Positions 16,963-24,001 of a DNA stretch of 39,944 nt are shown here, one piece after another. The position numbers and the translations under genes were made by a program. Origin of the DNA: Deltaproteobacteria bacterium (GTDB lineage Bacteria; Myxococcota; Myxococcia; Myxococcales; 40CM-4-68-19); the NCBI GenBank assembly GCA_025358085.1, contig JANYKT010000184.1, positions 1-39,944 on the forward strand. Reading direction: 5' to 3'. Under the pieces are notes generated by a model. The model had not been told where the DNA came from. It saw nothing but the letters and a program-made list of their open reading frames with translations, and searched no databases. Within the stretch, counting starts at the first letter, position 1; each line of letters begins with the position of its first letter.

Positions 16963-18398
16963 AGGGCGGCCTCCTGAAGTTGCTCAAAGAGCTGGGCGAG
17001 CCGCGGCACCCGCGCAGCTGCCTCCGCGGCCACGGCGGCAGCCGTCTGCAGCCCCTCGATCTGATTGAGCACAGCCGCAGGTCCGGTGCCGCCAGCGTTG
17101 CGCTTACGGCCGACCGAGGTGCGCGGGTCGAGCGCCTGCAACACCTCGTCGTCGAAGCGTGGGTCGATCTCGCGTGCCATTGCGGCCGTAGCTTGCGCGA
17201 AGGGAATGCCGGCCTTCTGGCACTTGCGCACCAGCGTCCCAACGGCTTGGTAGGCGGTGCGAAACGGGACTCCCTTCATGGCCAACGCTTCGGCAACGTC
17301 AGTTGCCTGCGTCGCGTCGGAGGCGAGCGCCTGCAGCCCGCGCTCGCGGGAAAAGTGCGCGCGCTCGAGGCCGAGCCGGAGCATGCGCAGCACCGAAAGA
17401 AGGAGCGGCCCGGTCTCCAGCAACGGTTGCCGGTCTTCCTGCAGGTCGCGGTTGTAGCCGCCCGGCAGACCTTTCATGGTGACCAGCAGGCCCGTGAGGT
17501 TGCCGATGGCGCGCCCGGACTTGCCGCGGATGAGCTCGAAAAGATCTGGGTTTCGCTTCTGCGGCATCATCGAAGACCCGCAGGCGATCTCGCCGTCGAG
17601 GCGTGCGAGGCCGAACTCAGCGGTGGTGAAGTCCACCAGGTCGGTGGCAACACGAGACGCGTGCAACAGTGAACGGGCCGCGGCGTAGGCGAAGTCGAGC
17701 GCGAAGTCGCGATCGCCGACGGTGTCGAGTCCGTTGGAAGTGAGCTGTGCGAATTGCAAAAGCTGTTGTGTGATGGCGCGGTCGGTGGGCAGTGAAGTGC
17801 CCGCGATCGCGCCGACGCCGAGCGGCAGCGCGTCGCAGGTCTGCAGGACGAATTGGAGCGCTTCAACGTCGCGCGCAAACATGGCGCCGTAGGCAGTCAA
17901 GAGATAGGCAAGGCTGATGGGCTGCGCACGCTGCCGGTGCGTGTAAGACGGCAGATAAGTCTCCTGCTCGGCCAGGGCGCGGGTCGCGAGCATCTTCAGG
18001 AGGGCCGACAGCTCGATGAGCGCCGCCGCGCACTGCTCGCGGACATGCAGCTTCAGATCGAGCGCAATCTGGTCGTTGCGCGACCGCGCGGTGTGCAGCA
18101 TGCCGCCGGTCTCACCGAGCGCCTGGGTCAGCATGGCTTCCACCGCCATATGCACGTCTTCCTCCTCGGGGAGCTGCTGCGGATCAACGCTCCACAGCTT
18201 GACCAGCTCAGCGCGGATCAGCTGCGCCGCATCGCGCGGGACGATGCGAGAGCGCGAGAGCATGGTGAGGTGAGCGAGGCTCCCGACCAGGTCCTCGCGC
18301 AGCAGTTGGCGGTCGAGCGGCAGCGAACTGGAGAACGCAAGCACCTCGGGAAGGAGCCCGCGCTCTCCCGCGGCGTCGGTCTTGGCGACAACGCTCAC
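16959..18398 (-). CDS. argH: Argininosuccinate lyase
   Basis: Protein of 479 residues; splits argininosuccinate into arginine and fumarate. It shows the fumarase/aspartase superfamily signature GSSMMPQKRNPD with the catalytic Ser loop, plus TGGMLHTARSRNDQIALDLKL and SYTHRQRAQPISLAYLL with the catalytic His region. The canonical first motif (W-G-G-R-F) is absent: the N-terminus reads SVVAKTDAAGERGLLPEVLAF and then joins the family at LDRQLLREDLVGSLAHL. Start is GTG 18398, overlapping the argG stop by four bases (GTGA). The C-terminal tail after NAGGTGPAAV is Ala-rich and longer than in E. coli. Confidence 0.94.
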   Translation of the reverse strand: MSVVAKTDAAGERGLLPEVLAFSSSLPLDRQLLREDLVGSLAHLTMLSRSRIVPRDAAQLIRAELVKLWSVDPQQLPEEEDVHMAVEAMLTQALGETGGMLHTARSRNDQIALDLKLHVREQCAAALIELSALLKMLATRALAEQETYLPSYTHRQRAQPISLAYLLTAYGAMFARDVEALQFVLQTCDALPLGVGAIAGTSLPTDRAITQQLLQFAQLTSNGLDTVGDRDFALDFAYAAARSLLHASRVATDLVDFTTAEFGLARLDGEIACGSSMMPQKRNPDLFELIRGKSGRAIGNLTGLLVTMKGLPGGYNRDLQEDRQPLLETGPLLLSVLRMLRLGLERAHFSRERGLQALASDATQATDVAEALAMKGVPFRTAYQAVGTLVRKCQKAGIPFAQATAAMAREIDPRFDDEVLQALDPRTSVGRKRNAGGTGPAAVLNQIEGLQTAAAVAAEAAARVPRLAQLFEQLQEAAL

Positions 18399-19597
18399 TT
18401 CACGCCGCCATGCTGCCGCGAGAATTCGTAGAGCTGCAGTCCCAACAGCTGGATGAACCCTTCGGCTGCGCGGTGGTCGAACTTGTCGCCTTCGCCGTAG
18501 GTCGCGAGCGCGTGGTTGTAGATGCCGTGCTTTGCGGTGCGGCCGATGACGCGCACCGAGCCTTTGCAAAGCTTCAGCGTCACTTCGCCCTCGATGGTCT
18601 TCGCGTGTTCGTCGTTGAAGGCCTGCAGCGCAAGCCGCAGCGGCGAGTACCAGAAGCCGTCGTAGATGATCTCCGAATAGCGCTTGTCGAGCGTGGCTTT
18701 CATGCGCAACGAGTCACCCAGCGTGGTGAACCGCTCGAGGTCCTGGTGCGCGGTGATCAGGACCACCGCCGCTGGACATTCATAGGTTTCGCGGCTCTTG
18801 ATTCCGACCACCCGATCTTCCATCAGGTCGATGCGGCCGACGCCGTTGTCTCCGGCGATCTTGCCCACCTTGGTGATCAGGGCTACGGGCGAAAGTTTCT
18901 TGCCGTCGACCGAGACGGGCAGGCCCTTCTCGAATCCGATCTTCAAGACCGCCGGCTCATTGGGCGCGTCGGCGAAGCTCTTCGTCCAGGCGAACGCGGC
19001 CTCGGGGGGCTCCTGCGATGGATCTTCGAGAACGCCACCCTCGATGCTGCGGCCCCAGAGGTTTTCATCGATGGAGAAGGGGCTCTTTTTCGAGGTCGGA
19101 ACCTCGATGCCGTGCTTTTCCGCGTAGGCCATGGCCGCGTCGCGCGAAATGTTCCGCTCGCGCTGCGGCGCCAGGATCTTGAGGTCGGGCGCCATGCCTT
19201 TGACCGCGAAATCAAAGCGGACCTGATCGTTGCCCTTGCCGGTGGCGCCATGGGCGACCGCGGTAGCGCCGTGCTTGCGCGCGGCGGCAACGAGATGCCG
19301 CGCGATCAGCGGACGCGACAGGGCAGCGCTGAGCGGATAGACACCTTGATAGAGCGCGTTGGCCTGGAGCGCTGGAAAGCAGAAATCGCGGGCGAACTCT
19401 TCCTTGGCGTCGACGACCTCACAGGCGACGGCGCCCGCCTGCCGCGCCTTGGCTTTGAGCTTCTCGTGGTCCTTGGACTCGCCCACGTCGGCGTGGCAGC
19501 CGATGACGTCGTAGCCGTAATCTTCGGTGAGAATGCGGACGAGAATGGAGGTGTCGAGGCCGCCCGAATAGGCGAGGACGATCTTGTTCCGGCTCAT
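18395..19597 (-). CDS. argG: Argininosuccinate synthase
   Basis: Protein of 400 residues; joins citrulline and aspartate with ATP. Seen: the PP-loop AYSGGLDTSIL near residue 9, HGATGKGNDQVRFD, DENLWGRSIEGG and GIKSRETYECPAA, all family hallmarks. Full length. A ribosome site (AGGAGA) is seven bases before ATG 19597, which overlaps the argR stop (ATGA at 19594-19597). Lies between argR and argH in the arginine operon. Confidence 0.97.
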   Translation of the reverse strand: MSRNKIVLAYSGGLDTSILVRILTEDYGYDVIGCHADVGESKDHEKLKAKARQAGAVACEVVDAKEEFARDFCFPALQANALYQGVYPLSAALSRPLIARHLVAAARKHGATAVAHGATGKGNDQVRFDFAVKGMAPDLKILAPQRERNISRDAAMAYAEKHGIEVPTSKKSPFSIDENLWGRSIEGGVLEDPSQEPPEAAFAWTKSFADAPNEPAVLKIGFEKGLPVSVDGKKLSPVALITKVGKIAGDNGVGRIDLMEDRVVGIKSRETYECPAAVVLITAHQDLERFTTLGDSLRMKATLDKRYSEIIYDGFWYSPLRLALQAFNDEHAKTIEGEVTLKLCKGSVRVIGRTAKHGIYNHALATYGEGDKFDHRAAEGFIQLLGLQLYEFSRQHGGVK

Positions 19598-20106
19598 GGA
19601 AAGTCTCCTGTTTGGAAGAGGTGGCGGAGGATCTGGGCGAGCTTGCGGGTGGTGGTCCCGCGCGCAGGGGTGGCGAAAATGGTGTCGTCGCCTGCCAGGG
19701 TCCCGAGGCACTCGGGCAGACGCGCGGTGTCGATGGCGAGAGCGAGGGCCGACGCCATGCCGGGCCGGGTGCGCAGGACCACCAGCGAATCGTTCTCGCC
19801 GAGATTCAGGATCTGCGACCCGAGGTCGCTGCGCAGAGGAGTGGCGGCAGCGTTGGTGGCCTCGAGCTCATAGATGGTGCCGCCGTCAGGCCTCGAGACC
19901 CGCAGCGCGCCCAGTTGCTGGAGGTCGCGCGAGAGCGTCGCCTGGGTGACGCTGATGCCCTCTTCTTCGAGCAGCGCGCCCAACTCATCCTGCGTCGCCA
20001 CATGTCGGGCGCGGATGACCTTGCGGATAGCTTCCAGCCGCGCTCGTTTGGCACCCGCCGAGGCTGGCTTGGGCGTACCGCCCGTGAAGTCACGGAGCGA
20101 TCTCAT
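19594..20106 (-). CDS. argR: Arginine repressor
   Basis: Protein of 170 residues. The N-terminal winged helix is clear: ARLEAIRKVIRARHVATQDE then GISVTQATLSRDLQQLGALRV, the DNA-recognition helix typical of ArgR/AhrC. The C-terminal domain, which forms the hexamer and binds arginine, includes LVVLRTRPGMASALALAID and LAGDDTIFATPARG, with the D-D in the arginine-binding loop. It is encoded inside the operon it should regulate (argJB before, argG after, both overlapping by four bases), implying autoregulation. Candidate operators are the inverted repeats at 23295-23306 and 22485-22496. Confidence 0.95.
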   Translation of the reverse strand: MRSLRDFTGGTPKPASAGAKRARLEAIRKVIRARHVATQDELGALLEEEGISVTQATLSRDLQQLGALRVSRPDGGTIYELEATNAAATPLRSDLGSQILNLGENDSLVVLRTRPGMASALALAIDTARLPECLGTLAGDDTIFATPARGTTTRKLAQILRHLFQTGDFP

Positions 20107-22253
20107 TGCGGTGCCCCGGGCAAGCCGGCCGGCGGCTTTGCGGAGAAGTTCACTGGCACCGGCGCGCCAGCGGCGTTCGTGATCAGCGAGCCGACGCCGT
20201 GGTCGGTGAAGAGCTCGCCGATGATGCTGTGCGGGACGCGGCCGTCGATCAGGTGCACGCTCTTCACGCCGCTGCTCAACGCCTTCAGGATGCTGCGCGC
20301 CTTCGCCAGCATGCCGCCGGTGATGGTGCCGTCCGCGATCTGCACTTCGAGATCGCCTGCGGTCAGGTCGGCGATGAGTTCACCCGCCTTCATCACTCCG
20401 GGCACGTCCGAGAGGTAGATGAGCTTCTGCGCGCCGACTGCGATGGCGACCTCGGCAGCAACCGCGTCGGCGTTGATGTTGTAGCTCTGGCCGTCCTCGC
20501 CCAGCCCCACCGGCGAAATCACCGGCACGTAACCTTGCTGCAGCAGCATCTCGAGAAAGTCTTTGTTGACGCGTGTAACCTCGCCGACCTGCCCGAGATC
20601 GCGGCCTTCCTGCACCAGCTTCCGCGCCCGGAGAAGCGCGCCGTCCTTACCGGAGAGGCCGACCGCGTGCCCGAATTCCTGGTTCAGCTGCGTGACGAGG
20701 TCGGTGTTGATGGCCCCGGTGAGGACCATCTCGACGACTTTCAGGTCGCTGGCGTTGGTGACGCGCATGCCGTCGACGAATTCGGCCTTGCCGCCCAGCT
20801 TCTCGAGGGTCCGGGTGATCTCGGGACCGCCGCCGTGCACCACGATGGGCCGCAAACCCACGCTTCTGAGCAGTCCGATGTCGTCGCAGAAAGACTTCTT
20901 CAACGACTCCTTCACCATCGCGGCGCCACCGTACTTCACCACGCAGCGGGTGCCGCTGAACTTGCGGATGTAGCCAAGCGCCTCGACCAGCAGCTGCACT
21001 TTAAAGGTGGGGCTGTAGTTCGAGAGCCGGTCGTCTTTGCCCACGCCGCCGTCGGGCCGCGCCACGATGAGCGAGGTGTAGTCGGCGTTGATCTTGACGT
21101 AGTCGTAGGAGAGGTCGCAGCCCCAGGCGAGTGCGCTTCCCGAGCCTCGCCGCAGGTCGACGTGGATCCGCACCTCAGGCTCGCGCATGCGGGCCTTCAA
21201 CACCGACGCGTCGTAGGCAAGCGGAGCCCGGTCGTAGACCGCGACGTCCTGCACGCTGACCAGGGCGTCGGCGGGATCGATGGCGTACCCAGCGGTGCCG
21301 GCCCGCGCGCCGATGGACGACAGCACCCGGCCCCAGTTCGGGTCGGCACCAAAGATGGCAGCCTTCACCAGGCTCGAACCGGCGACGGCCTTGGCGAGGT
21401 CCAGCGCGATCTCCTCCGAGGGTGCGCCCTTCACATTGATCTCCAGCAGCTTGGTGGCGCCCTCGCCGTCAGCCGCGATCTCCTTCGCCATCTGCCGGCA
21501 GATCTGGTCCAGCACCTCGGAGAAGGCTTCGAGCGCAGGGCCCGGATCGGTGATGGGCGCATTGCGGGCGGCACCGTTCGCCAACGCAAAGACGCAGTCG
21601 TTGGTGCTCATGTCGCCGTCCACCGTGAGCGCGTTGAAGCTCTTGCCCATGGCTTTTTGCAGCGCCGACTGCAGCATCGGCGGGGTGATGGCGCAGTCGG
21701 TGGCGACCACCGCGATCATGGTTGCGAGGGCCGGCGCGATCATGCCGGAGCCCTTGCAGATGCAGGTGAGCGTGACGTCCTTGCCGTCCAGCTGAACCAT
21801 GCGCGTGACCGTCTTGATGCGCGTGTCGGTGGTCATGATCGCTTCCGCGGCGAGCAGGGCGTCGGGGCGAAGGCCGTGGACCAGGGCGGGGGCGGCCGCG
21901 ACAATTTTGTGGGCCGGCAGGCGATGACCGATGACGCCGGTCGAGGCGCTGAGCACTCCTTTGGCGGAGATCCCCAACTCGCGGGCGATGGCGTCGCAGA
22001 CCAGCCGAACGTCCTTACCGCCCTCGGGCCCGGTGAGCGCATTGGCGTTGCCGCTGTTGATCACCACCGCGTGCATACGGTCCGAGGGCAGCCGCTTCTC
22101 CGCATCGAGCACGGGCGCGGCGCGGGCAAGGTTGCGGGTGAAGCAGCCCGCGGCAGAGCAGGGTGCCTCGCTATAGACGAGGGCGAGATCTTTTCGGTTG
22201 GGCTTGATGCCGGCCTGGATACCGGAGAAGAGAAAGCCTTTGGGCACCTTCAC
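20103..22253 (-). CDS. argJB: Fused ArgJ-ArgB: glutamate N-acetyltransferase and acetylglutamate kinase
   Basis: One uninterrupted frame of 716 residues. Residues 1-393 are ArgJ (ornithine acetyltransferase): GFLFSGIQAGIK at the start, STGVIGHRLP, the autocatalytic site PALATM with the Thr178 nucleophile, DPNWGR and the terminal CDLSYDYVKINADYTS. A linker of about 24 residues (394-417, LIVARPDGGVGKDDRL and on) joins ArgB, residues 418-716: EALGYIRKFSG, VVKYGGAAM, IVVHGGGPEI, NINADAVAA and the YLSDVPGV segment. ArgJ moves acetyl from acetylornithine to glutamate; ArgB phosphorylates that acetylglutamate, so the two act in sequence. ArgJ self-cleaves at Ala177/Thr178, which would leave ArgB attached to the ArgJ beta chain. 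No stop, ribosome site or ATG separates the halves; GTG codons near residues 404 and 419 lack a Shine-Dalgarno sequence. GTG 22253 overlaps the argC stop. Confidence 0.93.
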   Translation of the reverse strand: MKVPKGFLFSGIQAGIKPNRKDLALVYSEAPCSAAGCFTRNLARAAPVLDAEKRLPSDRMHAVVINSGNANALTGPEGGKDVRLVCDAIARELGISAKGVLSASTGVIGHRLPAHKIVAAAPALVHGLRPDALLAAEAIMTTDTRIKTVTRMVQLDGKDVTLTCICKGSGMIAPALATMIAVVATDCAITPPMLQSALQKAMGKSFNALTVDGDMSTNDCVFALANGAARNAPITDPGPALEAFSEVLDQICRQMAKEIAADGEGATKLLEINVKGAPSEEIALDLAKAVAGSSLVKAAIFGADPNWGRVLSSIGARAGTAGYAIDPADALVSVQDVAVYDRAPLAYDASVLKARMREPEVRIHVDLRRGSGSALAWGCDLSYDYVKINADYTSLIVARPDGGVGKDDRLSNYSPTFKVQLLVEALGYIRKFSGTRCVVKYGGAAMVKESLKKSFCDDIGLLRSVGLRPIVVHGGGPEITRTLEKLGGKAEFVDGMRVTNASDLKVVEMVLTGAINTDLVTQLNQEFGHAVGLSGKDGALLRARKLVQEGRDLGQVGEVTRVNKDFLEMLLQQGYVPVISPVGLGEDGQSYNINADAVAAEVAIAVGAQKLIYLSDVPGVMKAGELIADLTAGDLEVQIADGTITGGMLAKARSILKALSSGVKSVHLIDGRVPHSIIGELFTDHGVGSLITNAAGAPVPVNFSAKPPAGLPGAPQ

Positions 22254-23287
22254 GGATGAACCCCCCGGAGCGTGTCGAGGCCGGCCGACTCGGCCCAGCC
22301 CATGGCGAGATTCAGATTCTGCACCGCCTGGCCTGCCGCGCCCTTGACCAGATTGTCGATGGCAGCGACCGCTACGACCACGCCCTCGTCGCAGGCGACC
22401 GCAAGGTCGCACCGGTTGGTGCCCACCACGCTCCGGAGGTTGACGTCGTCGGGCGAAGCGAGCACGCGGACGAACCGAGCGAGTGCATACTTATGCGCGT
22501 AGGCAGCGGTCACCGCCGCCGCATCCCGGCCCTTGCGCAGCCGCGCATAGCAAGTGGCGAGGATGCCGCGCTTGAGCGGGAGCAAGTGCGCCGTGAAAGT
22601 AAGCGCGACGCCTCCCAGCGTCTGTGAGATCTCGGGAGTGTGCTGGTGCCGGAGGACGCGATAGGCACGGTAGTCCTCATCCACCTCATTGAAGGAGAGA
22701 TCAAAGGTGGCTTTTCGCCCGGAGCCGGTGGTGCCTGACGCGGCGTCGACGATCAGGCTGCCCGGTTCCACCAGGTCGCCCGCGACCAGCGGCCACAGCG
22801 CCAGCGCCGCGGCGGTTGCATAGCAGCCGGGGTTGGCGATGAGCCTCGCTTTCGAGAGCTCCGCGTCTTCCTGCTGTGTCTGCAGCTCTGGCAACCCGTA
22901 GCGCGCCTCGGCAAGCAACTCCGGGTTGGAGTGCTCGAGACCGTAGTGCTTGCGAAAGACGGCGGCATCACGCAGGCGGAAAGCGCCTGACAGGTCGATC
23001 ACGCGTACGCCGGCCGCGAGCAGCGGTGGTGCGAGCTTCAGGGAAACCTCAGCCGGCGTTGCCAGGAAGACGACGCTGCACGCGCGCGCCACCGAATCGG
23101 AACCGTCCAGCGGAGCGTAACGAAGCCCTCCGCAGGAAAGGCCTGTGTGCTGGTCAAGCGATTCGCCCTGCCAGCGATCGCTGGCAGCGAGGCGCAGTTC
23201 GACGTGCGGGTGGAGCGCGAGGATGCGGGTCAGTTCGATGCCGGCATAGCCGGAGGCACCGATGACCCCCGTAGAGAGGAGCTGCAT
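22250..23287 (-). CDS. argC: N-acetyl-gamma-glutamyl-phosphate reductase
   Basis: Protein of 345 residues; NADPH-dependent reduction of acetylglutamyl phosphate, the step after ArgB. Seen: nucleotide fold TGVIGASGYAGIEL, VIDLSGAFRLRD, the active-site Cys in LIANPGCYATAAALAL, and HQHTPEI with the catalytic His. Full length. First gene of the arginine operon (ATG 23287), followed by argJB with a GTGA overlap. Its leader overlaps a candidate ArgR operator, and an identical 12-mer lies within its coding sequence near residues 264-268. It is divergent from greA across 207 bases. No strong ribosome site is visible. Confidence 0.96.
   Translation of the reverse strand: MQLLSTGVIGASGYAGIELTRILALHPHVELRLAASDRWQGESLDQHTGLSCGGLRYAPLDGSDSVARACSVVFLATPAEVSLKLAPPLLAAGVRVIDLSGAFRLRDAAVFRKHYGLEHSNPELLAEARYGLPELQTQQEDAELSKARLIANPGCYATAAALALWPLVAGDLVEPGSLIVDAASGTTGSGRKATFDLSFNEVDEDYRAYRVLRHQHTPEISQTLGGVALTFTAHLLPLKRGILATCYARLRKGRDAAAVTAAYAHKYALARFVRVLASPDDVNLRSVVGTNRCDLAVACDEGVVVAVAAIDNLVKGAAGQAVQNLNLAMGWAESAGLDTLRGVHP
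22485..22496. promoter_or_regulatory. Candidate internal ArgR box within argC
   Basis: GCATACTTATGC, arms GCATA/TATGC around CT, is identical to the copy in front of argC at 23295-23306. It encodes part of A-H-K-Y-A in ArgC. ArgR is known to bind A/T-rich imperfect palindromes with TGCAT-type arms in high-GC bacteria; use here is inference. Confidence 0.4.
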
Positions 23288-23294
23288 AGTGGTC

Positions 23295-23306
23295 GCATAC
23301 TTATGC
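23295..23306. promoter_or_regulatory. Candidate ArgR operator in front of argC
   Basis: GCATACTTATGC, a 5-base inverted repeat, lies 8-19 bases before the argC start codon. ATGCAAGC overlaps its right side (23303-23310) and recurs 18 bases on (23321-23328), giving further half-sites. The A/T-rich core stands out in a GC-rich gap and argR is in the same operon. Binding here would block the argC ribosome site or early transcription. Confidence 0.55.
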
Positions 23307-23369
23307 AAGCGGCAAACAAGATGCAAGCTCAAACGTACGGCCCACGCGATTCGTCGCGGGCGGTTTTCG

Positions 23370-23398
23370 TTGACGCTGTCTGCGGCGCTTGCGATGAT
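23370..23398 (+). promoter_or_regulatory. Possible sigma-70-type promoter for greA
   Basis: TTGACG at 23370-23375, a 17-base spacer, then GATGAT at 23393-23398 (four of six matches to TATAAT). It faces greA, and the hairpin at 23410-23446 would be the first structure in the transcript. No experimental support; matches of this quality arise by chance. Confidence 0.35.
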
Positions 23399-23409
23399 CA
23401 GTTCACTCT

Positions 23410-23446
23410 CGGCCGGGCCCAAGCCAAGGGCCGGCCGCTTTCTTTT
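23410..23446 (+). terminator. Terminator-like hairpin in the greA leader
   Basis: CGGCCGGGCCC, loop AAGCCAA, then GGGCCGGCCG forms a 10-pair stem with one bulged G, followed directly by CTTTCTTTT. It reads only in the plus direction; on the other strand no U-tract follows. There is no plus-strand gene upstream, so it would terminate transcripts that start in the greA leader. In E. coli the greA leader also ends in a terminator and yields the small RNA GraL, which makes attenuation or a leader RNA plausible here. Confidence 0.6.
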
Positions 23447-23494
23447 CACTCCGCTTCCTTTTTACTTCTCTGGCAGCGCGGACAGACAGGGCTT

Positions 23495-24001
23495 ATGGCA
23501 GGCGACTCCATTCCGATGACCAGGGCCGGCGCTGAAGCGCTCAAGCGCGAACTCAAGCACATCAAGTCCGTCGAACGGCCGAAGAACGTGAAGGACATCG
23601 AGGTTGCCCGCGAACACGGCGACTTGCGTGAGAACGCCGACTTTCACGCGGCCAAGGAACGCCAGTCTCACCTGGCCGGCCGGATCGAATTCATTGAAGA
23701 CCGGCTGGCACGGGCGGACATCATCGACGTGACCAAGCTCTCGGGAGACCGCGTCGTTTTCGGCGCGACCGTGAAGCTTGCGGAGAGCGACTCCGGCGTC
23801 AAGGCCGAGTACGCCATCGTCGGCGAGGTGGAGGCCGACTTGAAGAAGGGCCGCATCAGCATCACCAGCCCCATCGCGCGCGGGTTGATCGGCCGCGAGG
23901 TCGGCGACACGGTCAAGATCCGCACGCCGGGCGGGGAGCGGGAATACGAGATCGTCGAGGTGCGCTTCGTGGAATACCAGCTCGATGGTGCGAGCGAGTA
24001 G
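23495..24001 (+). CDS. greA: Transcription elongation factor GreA
   Basis: Protein of 168 residues. Binds the RNA polymerase secondary channel and stimulates cleavage of backtracked RNA. The N-terminal coiled coil is clear: IPMTRAGAEALKREL, the tip segment EHGDLRENADFHAAKERQ with the D and E pair that assists metal-dependent cleavage, then RIEFIEDRLARADIID. The C-terminal FKBP-like domain has VVFGATVKLAESDSG and SPIARGLIGREVGDTVKIRTPGG. Normal length. ATG 23495 was chosen because M-A-G-D-S-I-PMT matches the family start; the ribosome site is poor. recG overlaps the end by 17 bases if it starts at 23985. Confidence 0.96.
   Translation: MAGDSIPMTRAGAEALKRELKHIKSVERPKNVKDIEVAREHGDLRENADFHAAKERQSHLAGRIEFIEDRLARADIIDVTKLSGDRVVFGATVKLAESDSGVKAEYAIVGEVEADLKKGRISITSPIARGLIGREVGDTVKIRTPGGEREYEIVEVRFVEYQLDGASE

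Noticed and set aside
20106-22259. 717-codon open frame on the plus strand opposite argJB
   Set aside because: It is antisense to a gene with full family motifs; long antisense frames are expected in high-GC coding DNA and its translation is low-complexity.
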